Assembly (NCBI GenBank): GCA_964242425.1
Contig: CAXTCK010000221.1
Coordinates: 1-5,286 of the forward strand
Source of the DNA: Lichenicola sp964242425
GTDB lineage: Bacteria > Pseudomonadota > Alphaproteobacteria > Acetobacterales > Acetobacteraceae
DNA: 5,286 nt
Direction: 5' to 3'
A program made the translations under genes and the position numbers. The notes below the pieces were generated by a model. The model was given only the letters and a program-made list of their open reading frames with translations. It made no database searches and was not told the DNA's origin. Every line of letters starts with the position of its first letter. The first letter of the stretch is position 1. Shown here one piece after another: positions 1 through 5,286 of this stretch.

Positions 1-1726
1 CCACCACGATCCCGTTGCCGGGCGGGTGGGCGGCGCGCCTGCCGCCGCGTCCGAGCTGCATCCGCGCGGCGTCGGACGGCGGCACCGGACGCACGACCTC
101 GGCGGCGGGCTTGTCCTCGCGCAGCCCGAGAAAGGTCGCGTGGCGCACCATGCCGCCGCCGGTGAAGCCGGCATAGCCGATCTCCGCTACCAGCTCGGGA
201 CGCACCCAGATCGTGTCGCGCGGCGGGGGCTCGGTGCCGAGCAGGCTGTCCGGTGCCGCGTCGCGCAGCGGCTGGAGGCGCCCGGCCAGCATGCGCAGGG
301 TTTTGGCGGTGTAGCCGGTGCCGCAGCCGCCGACGAAGTGCAGCTGCCCGGCGTCGTCGCGGTAGCCTAGCTGCAGCGCCCCAAGAACCTGCCGCGTGCC
401 GGCGGGCGGGGTGAAGCCCAGCACCACGAACTCCTCGCGGTTCTCGCACTTGACCTTGACCCAGTCGCCGCCCCGGCCCGCCCGGTAGGGCGCGTCCAGG
501 CGCTTGCAGACGATGCCCTCCAGCCCGATCGCGCAGGCCTCCTGGCGCACGCGGGCGGCGTCGGTGTGGAGCTGCTCGCTGGTATGCAGCGGCCCGCCCT
601 TGGGCACCGCCTGCATCAGCGCCTCCAGCGCCTCCCTGCGGGCGGATAACGGCTGCGGCCGGTAGTCGGTGCCGTCCAGGTGCAGCAGGTCGAACGCGTA
701 GTAACGCAGGGCAGCGGTCTTGCCGGTGGAGAACGCGTCCTGCAGACGGGCGAAGGAAGACAGGCCCTTGCGGTCCAGTGCCACCAGCTCGCCGTCCAGC
801 ATCAGCCGGTCCGGCGCCATCGCGCCCACCGCCGCCGCCAGGGCCGGCAGGCGCGCGGTCCAGTCCAGGCCGTTGCGGGTGATGACCTGCACCGTGCTCC
901 CCTGCTTGCGGCAGATCATGCGATAGCCGTCGAACTTCACCTCGCTGATCCAGCCTTCGCCGGAGGGCGGGGCGTGCACGAGCTGCGCCAGCTGCGGCGC
1001 CTGCGCTTCCGGCAGGAGCGCGTCGCCAGCGGCGGCCCGCTTCCGCCTGGGCTGCCGGCCCGGCCTGGCCTGAGGACTCGGCTTGGCCTGAGGAGTCGGC
1101 TTGGCCCGAGCGCTCGGCCTGGACTGCGGCGCCGGCTTCGGCGAGGCCGGCGTGGCGCCGAGCGGGGCCTGCTCCATCACCGACGCGTCGGCGCCTTCCC
1201 GCTCGTGCGCGTCGTGCTCCTTGATCAGCAGCCAGGCTTCGCCCTTTTCCCGCCCGCGCGGCTTGAGCCGCACCAGCACGAAGCCGCCGTGCAGGCGCTC
1301 GCCGTGCAGCCGGAACTTCAGCTCGCCCTTGCGCAGCGCCGCGGCCGCGTCGGCCTCGACCGGCTCCCAGGTGCCGCGGTCCCAGATCTCCACCGTTCCG
1401 GCGCCGTAGTTGCCTTCCGGGATCACGCCGGAAAAGGTGGCGTATTCGACCGGATGGTCCTCGACGTGCATCGCCAGGCGCTTGTGGTGCGGGTCGAGCG
1501 ACGGCCCCTTCGGCACGGCCCAGCTCCACAGCGCGCCGTCATGCTCCAGACGGAAATCCCAGTGCAACCGGGACGCGTCGTGCTTCTGCACCACGAACAC
1601 TGGCGCGGCGTCGGTGCCGATGGCGGGCGTGGCGGGGGAAGGCGGGGGTTCCGGGGTGCGGGCGAAGTCGCGCATGTCGCGGTAGGAGCGTCGCGCTGGG
1701 TGTGGGCCGGTGCCGGAACGAGCCAT
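1..1726 (-). CDS. ligD: DNA ligase D (LigD), N-terminal part: 3'-phosphoesterase and ATP-dependent ligase domains; runs off the left edge
   Basis: Bacterial non-homologous end-joining enzyme that, with Ku, cleans, fills and seals double-strand breaks in the cytoplasm. The minus frame is open for 575 codons to base 1. Residues 36-160 form the 3'-phosphoesterase domain, with H49, H55, D57, R59, H91 and Y95; their spacing matches the H42/H48/D50/R52/H84/Y88 set of Pseudomonas LigD. A Pro/Lys/Arg-rich linker spans about 180-235. The ligase domain follows: nucleotidyl motif KFDGYR with the adenylated lysine K264 (bases 935-937), DGE at 311-313, YYAFDLL from 342, EGIVCK at 403-408, WVKVK at 422-426, then an OB-fold region containing WVRPELVAEIGYAGFT. 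The last residues, GNGIVV, resemble the lead-in to the polymerase domain, so the order is inferred as PE-ligase-polymerase. Start: ATG at 1724-1726 with GAGG touching it; an in-frame ATG at 1748-1750 would add eight residues. The sequence MRDFARTPEP is typical of LigD N-termini. No ku gene is visible in the window. Identification is very secure; the exact start is less so. Confidence 0.96.
   Translation of the reverse strand, partial: MARSGTGPHPARRSYRDMRDFARTPEPPPSPATPAIGTDAAPVFVVQKHDASRLHWDFRLEHDGALWSWAVPKGPSLDPHHKRLAMHVEDHPVEYATFSGVIPEGNYGAGTVEIWDRGTWEPVEADAAAALRKGELKFRLHGERLHGGFVLVRLKPRGREKGEAWLLIKEHDAHEREGADASVMEQAPLGATPASPKPAPQSRPSARAKPTPQAKPSPQARPGRQPRRKRAAAGDALLPEAQAPQLAQLVHAPPSGEGWISEVKFDGYRMICRKQGSTVQVITRNGLDWTARLPALAAAVGAMAPDRLMLDGELVALDRKGLSSFARLQDAFSTGKTAALRYYAFDLLHLDGTDYRPQPLSARREALEALMQAVPKGGPLHTSEQLHTDAARVRQEACAIGLEGIVCKRLDAPYRAGRGGDWVKVKCENREEFVVLGFTPPAGTRQVLGALQLGYRDDAGQLHFVGGCGTGYTAKTLRMLAGRLQPLRDAAPDSLLGTEPPPRDTIWVRPELVAEIGYAGFTGGGMVRHATFLGLREDKPAAEVVRPVPPSDAARMQLGRGGRRAAHPPGNGIVV
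1061..1132 (-). repeat. Four imperfect 18-bp tandem repeats inside ligD, encoding a hexapeptide repeat
   Basis: Four consecutive 18-base units (1061-1078, 1079-1096, 1097-1114, 1115-1132) each begin CGGC(C/T)TGG on the plus strand. On the coding strand they read SPQARP, TPQAKP, SARAKP and APQSRP, about LigD residues 199-222. They lie in the basic, proline-rich linker between the phosphoesterase and ligase domains. The unit length is a multiple of three, so gain or loss of copies would keep the frame. The likely role is a flexible, positively charged tether, possibly touching DNA; this is inference. Such linkers vary in length between LigD proteins. Confidence 0.85.
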
Positions 1727-1758
1727 CCTCGCCGGAACGTTCGCCACCATGCACGGTT
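1715..1758 (+). promoter_or_regulatory. Candidate EcfG-type (general stress response) promoter for the debranching-type gene
   Basis: The alphaproteobacterial EcfG sigma factor recognises GGAAC, 16-17 bases, then CGTT. Two overlapping partial matches are seen. GGAAC at 1734-1738 is followed after 16 bases by GGTT at 1755-1758 (one mismatch), which would start transcription near 1765 and leave a leader of about 70 bases before the TTG start. GGAAC at 1715-1719 is followed after 18 bases by a perfect CGTT at 1738-1741 (spacing one base long), but it lies across the ligD start. Both GGAAC copies sit in a 9-base direct repeat, GCCGGAACG, at 1712-1720 and 1731-1739. No convincing sigma-70 promoter was seen. 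The elements are short, and chance matches are possible. Confidence 0.28.
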
Positions 1759-1778
1759 GCGGCCTTGCGGCCGCGTGC
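1751..1778. repeat. Imperfect inverted repeat in the divergent ligD / hydrolase intergenic region
   Basis: Outer arms GCACG (1751-1755) and CGTGC (1774-1778) enclose GGCC (1761-1764), TTGC and GGCC (1769-1772), giving a stem interrupted by unequal bulges. A GCGGCCGC palindrome overlaps at 1767-1774. The dyad lies between the two divergent start codons, so it could be an operator or a leader hairpin of the plus-strand gene. In sequence this GC-rich it may also be accidental. Confidence 0.3.
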
Positions 1779-1822
1779 AGGGCCGGCAGAGTGTTGCCGC
1801 GCCGCCCGTGCCTTCCCGTTTC

Positions 1823-1827
1823 GAGGA
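1823..1827 (+). promoter_or_regulatory. Ribosome binding site that selects a TTG start for the hydrolase
   Basis: GAGGA is followed after 8 bases by TTG at 1836-1838, in frame with the hydrolase. The upstream in-frame ATG at 1710 overlaps the first codons of divergent ligD and would add 42 residues unlike the family's N-terminus. The TTG start is therefore preferred. Confidence 0.65.
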
Positions 1828-1835
1828 TCTCCCGT

Positions 1836-4034
1836 TTGGACCAGCCCGACATCGCCACAAACGTTACGACCGCCACCCCCGCGCCGCAGGACGGCTTCAC
1901 CGTCGGGGCGACCGCGACCCTGGCCGAACGGCGGCTGCACACGCTCAAGTACGGCGACCTGTTCGGGGTGTTCGACCAGAACGGCAACATCCTGTCCGGT
2001 CCCGGCATCGCCGACGGGCTGTACTACCTCGACACCCGGCACCTGTCGTCCATGACGCTGTCGATCTGCGGACAAAGCCCGATCCTGCTCAGCGCCACCC
2101 TGCGCGAGAACAACGCCACCCTGAGCTGCGACCTCGCCAACCCCGACCTGGAGCTGGACGGCTACAAGCTCAGCCACGACCTGCTGCACCTGCGTCGCAC
2201 GCTGTTCCTGCGCGACCAGACCGCGTACGAGCGGCTGCAGGTACGCAACTACGACGTGGTGGCGCACACGGTGGTGATCGAGCTGGCGTTCCGCGCCGAC
2301 TTCGCCGACCTGTTCGAGGCGCGTGGCACGCCACGGACGCGTCGCGGTACGCTTCGGCCGCCGCAGGTCGGCGGCGACACCGTGCTGCTGGCCTATGACG
2401 GGCTGGACAACCGGCTGCGCACCACCCGTCTGCGCTTCAGCCCCCTGCCGGACCGCCTGACCGAGAACCGCGCCCGCTTCACCCTCACGCTGCAGCCGGG
2501 CCAGCGGCAACTGATCCACATCGAGACGGCGTGCGATCCGGCCGACGAGCCCGAACGGGACGTGGCGGCCGCGTTCCTGTTCTCCCTGGTGGAGGCGAGG
2601 CGGTCCCTGCGCGTGTCGTCGGCGCGCGCCGCCGCCATCGCGTCGTCCAACGAGATCTTCAACGAGGCGATCCGGCGCTGCATCTGCGACATCTACATGC
2701 TGCTGACCGACAAGCCGGACGGGCCCTACCCGTATGCCGGCGTGCCCTGGTACAGCACCGCGTTCGGCCGAGACGCCCTGATCACGGCGATGCAGACGCT
2801 GTGGCTGGACCCGTCCATCGCGCACGGCGTGCTGGGCTACCTGGCGCGGCACCAGGCCGAGGCGGTGGACCCGGTGGCGGACGCGGAGCCCGGCAAGATC
2901 CTGCACGAGGTGCGCCACGGCGAGATGGCCGAGCTGGGCGAGGTGCCGTTCCGGCACTACTACGGCAGCGTCGACTCCACGCCGTTGTTCGTGATGCTGG
3001 CGGGCGACTATCTCGAACGCACCGGCGACGTCGCCACCATCGCCCGGATCTGGCCCAACATCGAGCGCGCGATCGGCTGGATCGCCGACTATGGCGACCG
3101 CGACAACGACGGCTTCGTCGAGTACGGGCGCCGCAACGAGAACGGGCTGGTCAACCAGGGCTGGAAGGACAGCTTCGACTCGATCTTCCACGCCGACGGC
3201 AGCATCGCCGAGGGGCCGATCGCGCTGTGCGAGGTGCAGGGCTACGTGTTCGCGGCCAAGCGCGCGGCGGCGTCCATGGCGCGGCGCATCGGCCACACGG
3301 CCTTTGCCGAGCGCATGACCGCCGAAGCGGACGCGCTGCGCGTGGCGTTCGACGCCGCGTTCTGGGTCGAGGAGCTCGGCACCTACGCGCTGGCGCTCGA
3401 CGGCGCCAAGCGCCCGTGCAAGGTGCGCTCCTCCAATGTCGGCCACCTGCTGATGACCGGCATGGCGTTGCCCGAACGCGCGGCGCGGATCGTGCCCGGG
3501 CTGATGGGCCGCACCTTCTTTTCCGGCTGGGGCATACGCACCATCCCCATGGGGGAGTCGCGCTACAACCCCATGGCCTACCACAACGGCTCGGTGTGGC
3601 CGCACGACAACGCCCTGATCGCCATCGGCCTCGCCCGCTACGGCTACAAGGACGAGACGGCCCGGCTGTTCGGCGCGTTGTTCGACACCTCCCTGTATGC
3701 CGACCTGCGGCGCCTGCCCGAGCTGTTCTGCGGCTTCGCGCGGCAGCGCGGGGAAGGGCCGGTGCGCTATCCGGTGGCGTGCAGCCCGCAGGCCTGGGCG
3801 GCGGCGACCCTGCCGTCGCTGCTGCAGTCGACGCTGGGCATCCGCTTCGACCCGTTCACCATCACCGTGCACTTCGAGCAGCCGCGCCTGCCGCCGTTCC
3901 TGGACCAGATGACGCTCTACAACCTGACGGTGGGCAGCGGCCGGGTGACGGTGCACCTGCAGCGGGTGGGCACGGAGGTGGCGCTCAACGTCATCGAGCG
4001 GATCGGGCCGATCAAGGTGGTGCTGACCAGCTGA
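1836..4034 (+). CDS. Glycogen-debranching-type glycoside hydrolase (amylo-alpha-1,6-glucosidase family)
   Basis: A 732-residue cytoplasmic protein; no signal peptide or membrane segment is seen. Residues about 20-240 form the N-terminal beta-rich domain of bacterial debranching-enzyme homologues (TLKYGDLFGVFD from 36, YYLDTRHLSS around 63-72). Residues about 255-690 form an (alpha/alpha)6 toroid catalytic domain: PWYSTAFGRD (304-313), YYGSVDSTPLF from 375, NQGWKDS (440-446), EVQGY (466-470), HNGSVWPHDN (583-592). A short beta tail closes the protein. D445 of the GWKDS motif is a candidate catalytic acid by analogy with related toroid hydrolases; this was not proven here. The 4-alpha-glucanotransferase domain of the eukaryotic enzyme is absent, as usual for bacterial members. 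The expected reaction is removal of alpha-1,6-linked glucose from glycogen-like glucans, but substrates of this bacterial subgroup are poorly tested and another glycoside is possible. The length is normal and the frame intact. It diverges from ligD with 109 bases between starts. Family is secure; substrate and TTG start are less so. Confidence 0.9.
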   Translation: MDQPDIATNVTTATPAPQDGFTVGATATLAERRLHTLKYGDLFGVFDQNGNILSGPGIADGLYYLDTRHLSSMTLSICGQSPILLSATLRENNATLSCDLANPDLELDGYKLSHDLLHLRRTLFLRDQTAYERLQVRNYDVVAHTVVIELAFRADFADLFEARGTPRTRRGTLRPPQVGGDTVLLAYDGLDNRLRTTRLRFSPLPDRLTENRARFTLTLQPGQRQLIHIETACDPADEPERDVAAAFLFSLVEARRSLRVSSARAAAIASSNEIFNEAIRRCICDIYMLLTDKPDGPYPYAGVPWYSTAFGRDALITAMQTLWLDPSIAHGVLGYLARHQAEAVDPVADAEPGKILHEVRHGEMAELGEVPFRHYYGSVDSTPLFVMLAGDYLERTGDVATIARIWPNIERAIGWIADYGDRDNDGFVEYGRRNENGLVNQGWKDSFDSIFHADGSIAEGPIALCEVQGYVFAAKRAAASMARRIGHTAFAERMTAEADALRVAFDAAFWVEELGTYALALDGAKRPCKVRSSNVGHLLMTGMALPERAARIVPGLMGRTFFSGWGIRTIPMGESRYNPMAYHNGSVWPHDNALIAIGLARYGYKDETARLFGALFDTSLYADLRRLPELFCGFARQRGEGPVRYPVACSPQAWAAATLPSLLQSTLGIRFDPFTITVHFEQPRLPPFLDQMTLYNLTVGSGRVTVHLQRVGTEVALNVIERIGPIKVVLTS

Positions 4035-4087
4035 TCCGGACGGGCGGGCAGCGGCAGCCGGTCGCCCGGGACGCATCACCCGGACGT

Positions 4088-4120
4088 GGCTTGCGGCCCG
4101 GCCAACCGGGGCGGCAAGCT
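4088..4120 (+). terminator. GC-rich hairpin downstream of the hydrolase; possible terminator or leader structure
   Basis: Outer stem GCTTGC (4089-4094) pairs with GCAAGC (4114-4119), extended by a G-T wobble. An inner stem CCCGG (4097-4101) pairs with CCGGG (4106-4110) around a CCAA loop. A second small hairpin, GCGGG/CCCGC around GGTA, lies at 4121-4134. No T-run follows either, so this is not a classical Rho-independent terminator. The structures fill the middle of the 170-base gap between hydrolase and oxygenase and may separate, or only attenuate, their transcription. Confidence 0.3.
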
Positions 4121-4191
4121 GCGGGGGTACCCGCCGCCCGCGGCAGTCCAGGCCGGCGTTGCGGGCCACGGCGCGGAACCAGCACCGATCC

Positions 4192-4197
4192 GGAAGG
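4192..4197 (+). promoter_or_regulatory. Ribosome binding site of the oxygenase gene
   Basis: GGAAGG is followed after 7 bases by the ATG at 4205-4207. This decides the start, because the same frame is open for about 1.7 kb upstream through the hydrolase gene as a GC-bias artefact. Confidence 0.7.
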
Positions 4198-4204
4198 CCA
4201 GACC

Positions 4205-5035
4205 ATGCCAGACTCAGCAGCCTTGTTGCACGATCTCGACGCCGACGAGGCGACGCTCGGTCGGGACGGCGTCGTCGGGCGCAAGGGCGGGTTCTCCGCC
4301 GAATGGGTCGACCGGCTGCGCGAGGACATGATGACCGCCTTCTGGGAGGCGATCCAGCGCCCGGGGGGTGCCGTCGGACGCGGGCCGCGGCGCTGGTACG
4401 TCGAGCTGCATCCCGAGGCGCTGAGCGGTTTCGCCGAGCTGGTGACCCATCCCTGGATCACCGGCATGGCGGAGCGGGTGCTGGGGCCGGACTACCAGAT
4501 CGTCGAGGTCGGCTTCGACACCCCGTTCCAGGGCGCCGTGAACCAGCCCTGGCACCGCGACTTCCCGTCGCCTGCCGACAGCTTCGAGGGGCATCGCATC
4601 ACCTCGCTCGCCTTCAACCTGTCCGGCGTGGACGTGACCCCGGACATGGGGCCGTTCGAGGTGGCGCCCGGCACGCAGTGGGACGACGGGCGGGAATGGA
4701 AGCACGAGATGTTTCCCGAACGCTCGCTCTGGCAGCGCTTCGAGGAGCGGGCGGTGCGGAAGTATCCCAAGCGCGGTGACATCTCCTGCCGCTCGGCGCT
4801 GACCATGCATCGCGGCACGGCGCACCCGTCGCCGATCTCGCGGCCGGTGCTGGTGCTCGGCGTGGACGCGCCCGGGGCCGGGCACGCCGCCCTGCACGAC
4901 ATGATGGTGACGCGCCCGTTCCACGACCGGTTGCCGGCCTCGGTGCGCGAGCACCTGGTGTGCCGGGTGGTCGACGAGCTGGTGCCGATCACCCAGAAGC
5001 ACGACATCGAAGGATTGGTGATGGGCGCCGAGTGA
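4205..5035 (+). CDS. Phytanoyl-CoA dioxygenase (PhyH) family Fe(II)/2-oxoglutarate-dependent oxygenase
   Basis: A 276-residue soluble protein predicted to couple 2-oxoglutarate decarboxylation to hydroxylation of an unknown small molecule. The iron-binding HxD is H117-R-D119 in NQPWHRDF. The distal histidine is H202 in TMHRGTAHP, and R213 (SRPVLVLGV) is placed to bind 2-oxoglutarate. The H202-R213 spacing of 11 equals H264-R275 of human phytanoyl-CoA hydroxylase, and the HxD-to-distal-His interval (85 residues) is close to the human one (89). H207 is a less likely alternative ligand. Between these lie beta strands of the jelly roll (SLAFNLSGVDVTPDMGPFEVAPGT), where PFEVAPGTQ matches the family's strand leading to the core. 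The length suits bacterial PhyH proteins. The WHRDF context differs from what I recall of the ectoine hydroxylase signature, so I do not call it EctD. It lies 170 bases after the hydrolase on the same strand; shared transcription is possible but not shown. Family call is secure; substrate is unknown. Confidence 0.9.
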   Translation: MPDSAALLHDLDADEATLGRDGVVGRKGGFSAEWVDRLREDMMTAFWEAIQRPGGAVGRGPRRWYVELHPEALSGFAELVTHPWITGMAERVLGPDYQIVEVGFDTPFQGAVNQPWHRDFPSPADSFEGHRITSLAFNLSGVDVTPDMGPFEVAPGTQWDDGREWKHEMFPERSLWQRFEERAVRKYPKRGDISCRSALTMHRGTAHPSPISRPVLVLGVDAPGAGHAALHDMMVTRPFHDRLPASVREHLVCRVVDELVPITQKHDIEGLVMGAE

Positions 5036-5057
5036 TCGACCAGCTTGGCGTCGATCG
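5033..5057 (+). terminator. Hairpin overlapping the oxygenase stop codon; weak terminator candidate
   Basis: GATCGAC (5034-5040) and GTCGATC (5050-5056) are a perfect 7-base inverted repeat around a 9-base loop, extended by a T-G wobble at the base. The left arm begins within the TGA stop (5033-5035). Only a short CTCTTT follows at 5065-5070, so intrinsic termination would be weak. A second small hairpin, AGCCT/AGGCT, follows at 5072-5089. Confidence 0.35.
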
Positions 5058-5088
5058 GATGATGCTCTTTCAGCCTGTTTGAGTAGGC

Positions 5089-5286
5089 TCAGCTTGGAAA
5101 CGTAGCGGGCTGGTTCGGGGTTGAGCAGAGCCTCGAGGCCAGAAGGGACGGCGACGCAGGCGAGGCGGCCTGCCGCGACGTCGAGGCGACCGGCACGGTC
5201 GCGAGCGGACCGCCCCGATGGGTCAGCCAGCCGAGCAGGCGGTCGAACAGCCCGAGATCAAGCCAGCGCCAGAACCAGGCATGCAC
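5089..5286 (-). pseudogene. Possible transposase remnant, IS5-like, entering from the right edge
   Basis: The minus frame from the edge begins VHAWFWRWLDLGLFDRLLGW (about 5227-5286). This resembles the N-terminal region of IS5-type DDE transposases, where a hydrophobic F-x-R-W ... G-(L/V)-(F/W)-x-R-L helix precedes the catalytic core. After that the frame becomes Ser/Pro/Ala-rich without a DDE core and stops with TGA at 5089-5091, so it looks broken. Another minus frame continues open from about 5240 into the oxygenase antisense, consistent with a frameshift or with GC bias only. No terminal inverted repeat or target duplication could be identified in the window. The assignment rests on about 20 residues. 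Bases 5036-5100 are visibly less GC-rich than their surroundings, fitting a junction. Alternative: a chance open frame. Confidence 0.35.

Noticed and set aside
1767..1774. GCGGCCGC palindrome as a specific regulator site
   Set aside because: An 8-base GC-only palindrome is common in such sequence and no second copy or known regulator motif supports it; kept only as part of the dyad at 1751-1778.
680..2398. A 572-codon plus-strand frame across ligD and into the hydrolase
   Set aside because: It is antisense to the unmistakable ligD domains, then out of frame with the hydrolase, and contains no domain of its own.
1539..4169. An 876-codon open frame on the minus strand, antisense to the hydrolase
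   Set aside because: It is rich in Arg/Ala/Gly/Val/His/Gln with no recognisable domain and exactly opposes a gene with clear catalytic motifs. Long antisense frames are expected at this G+C content.
4175..4179. GGAAC upstream of the oxygenase as an EcfG -35 element
   Set aside because: No CGTT-like element lies 16-17 bases downstream, and the position is too close to the start codon to leave a leader.
2531..4204. Upstream extension of the oxygenase frame through the hydrolase, giving an 834-residue protein
   Set aside because: The upstream part is an Arg/Ala-rich shadow of the hydrolase. The oxygenase has its own ATG and GGAAGG ribosome binding site at 4192-4207, and family length fits 276 residues.
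4214..5002. A 262-codon minus-strand frame opposite the oxygenase
   Set aside because: Composition is typical of a GC-rich shadow, with no motif and no ribosome binding site; the plus strand carries all the oxygenase ligands.
4205..5035. Ectoine hydroxylase (EctD), a PhyH-family member
   Set aside because: The EctD signature around HxD is not seen and no ect genes are nearby in the window.

Overview
The window comes from a very GC-rich bacterium (roughly 70% G+C by eye, strong G/C bias at third codon positions). The best guess is an alphaproteobacterium of the Rhodospirillales/Acetobacteraceae type. That guess rests on base composition, a multidomain DNA ligase D in phosphoesterase-ligase-polymerase order, and one possible EcfG-type promoter. 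No rRNA or other strong taxonomic marker is present, so it is weak.

Layout. (1) 1-1726, minus strand: the N-terminal 575 codons of ligD, the multidomain end-joining ligase. It holds a complete 3'-phosphoesterase domain, a low-complexity linker with a hexapeptide tandem repeat, and a complete ATP-dependent ligase domain. The window edge falls where the polymerase/primase domain should begin. (2) 1727-1835: a 109-base divergent intergenic region with GGAAC/CGTT-like promoter elements and an imperfect dyad. (3) 1836-4034, plus strand: a 732-residue glycogen-debranching-type glycoside hydrolase, most likely starting at TTG behind a GAGGA ribosome binding site. (4) 4035-4204: a 170-base spacer with GC-rich hairpins. 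(5) 4205-5035, plus strand: a 276-residue phytanoyl-CoA-dioxygenase-type Fe(II)/2-oxoglutarate oxygenase with all metal and cosubstrate ligands visible. (6) 5036-5286: a gap with a hairpin just after the oxygenase stop, then on the minus strand what looks like a short decayed piece of an IS transposase entering from the right edge.

How the genes relate. ligD and the debranching-type enzyme diverge from a short shared region, which allows co-regulation; both fit a stress or stationary-phase role (break repair, storage-glucan turnover). The oxygenase follows on the same strand, but its 170-base gap and own ribosome binding site do not prove an operon. I see no CRISPR array, tRNA or rRNA, and no clearly new multi-gene system. 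The most useful leads are the possible stress promoter between ligD and the hydrolase, the ligD linker repeat, the unassigned substrate of the oxygenase, and the transposase-like remnant at the right edge.
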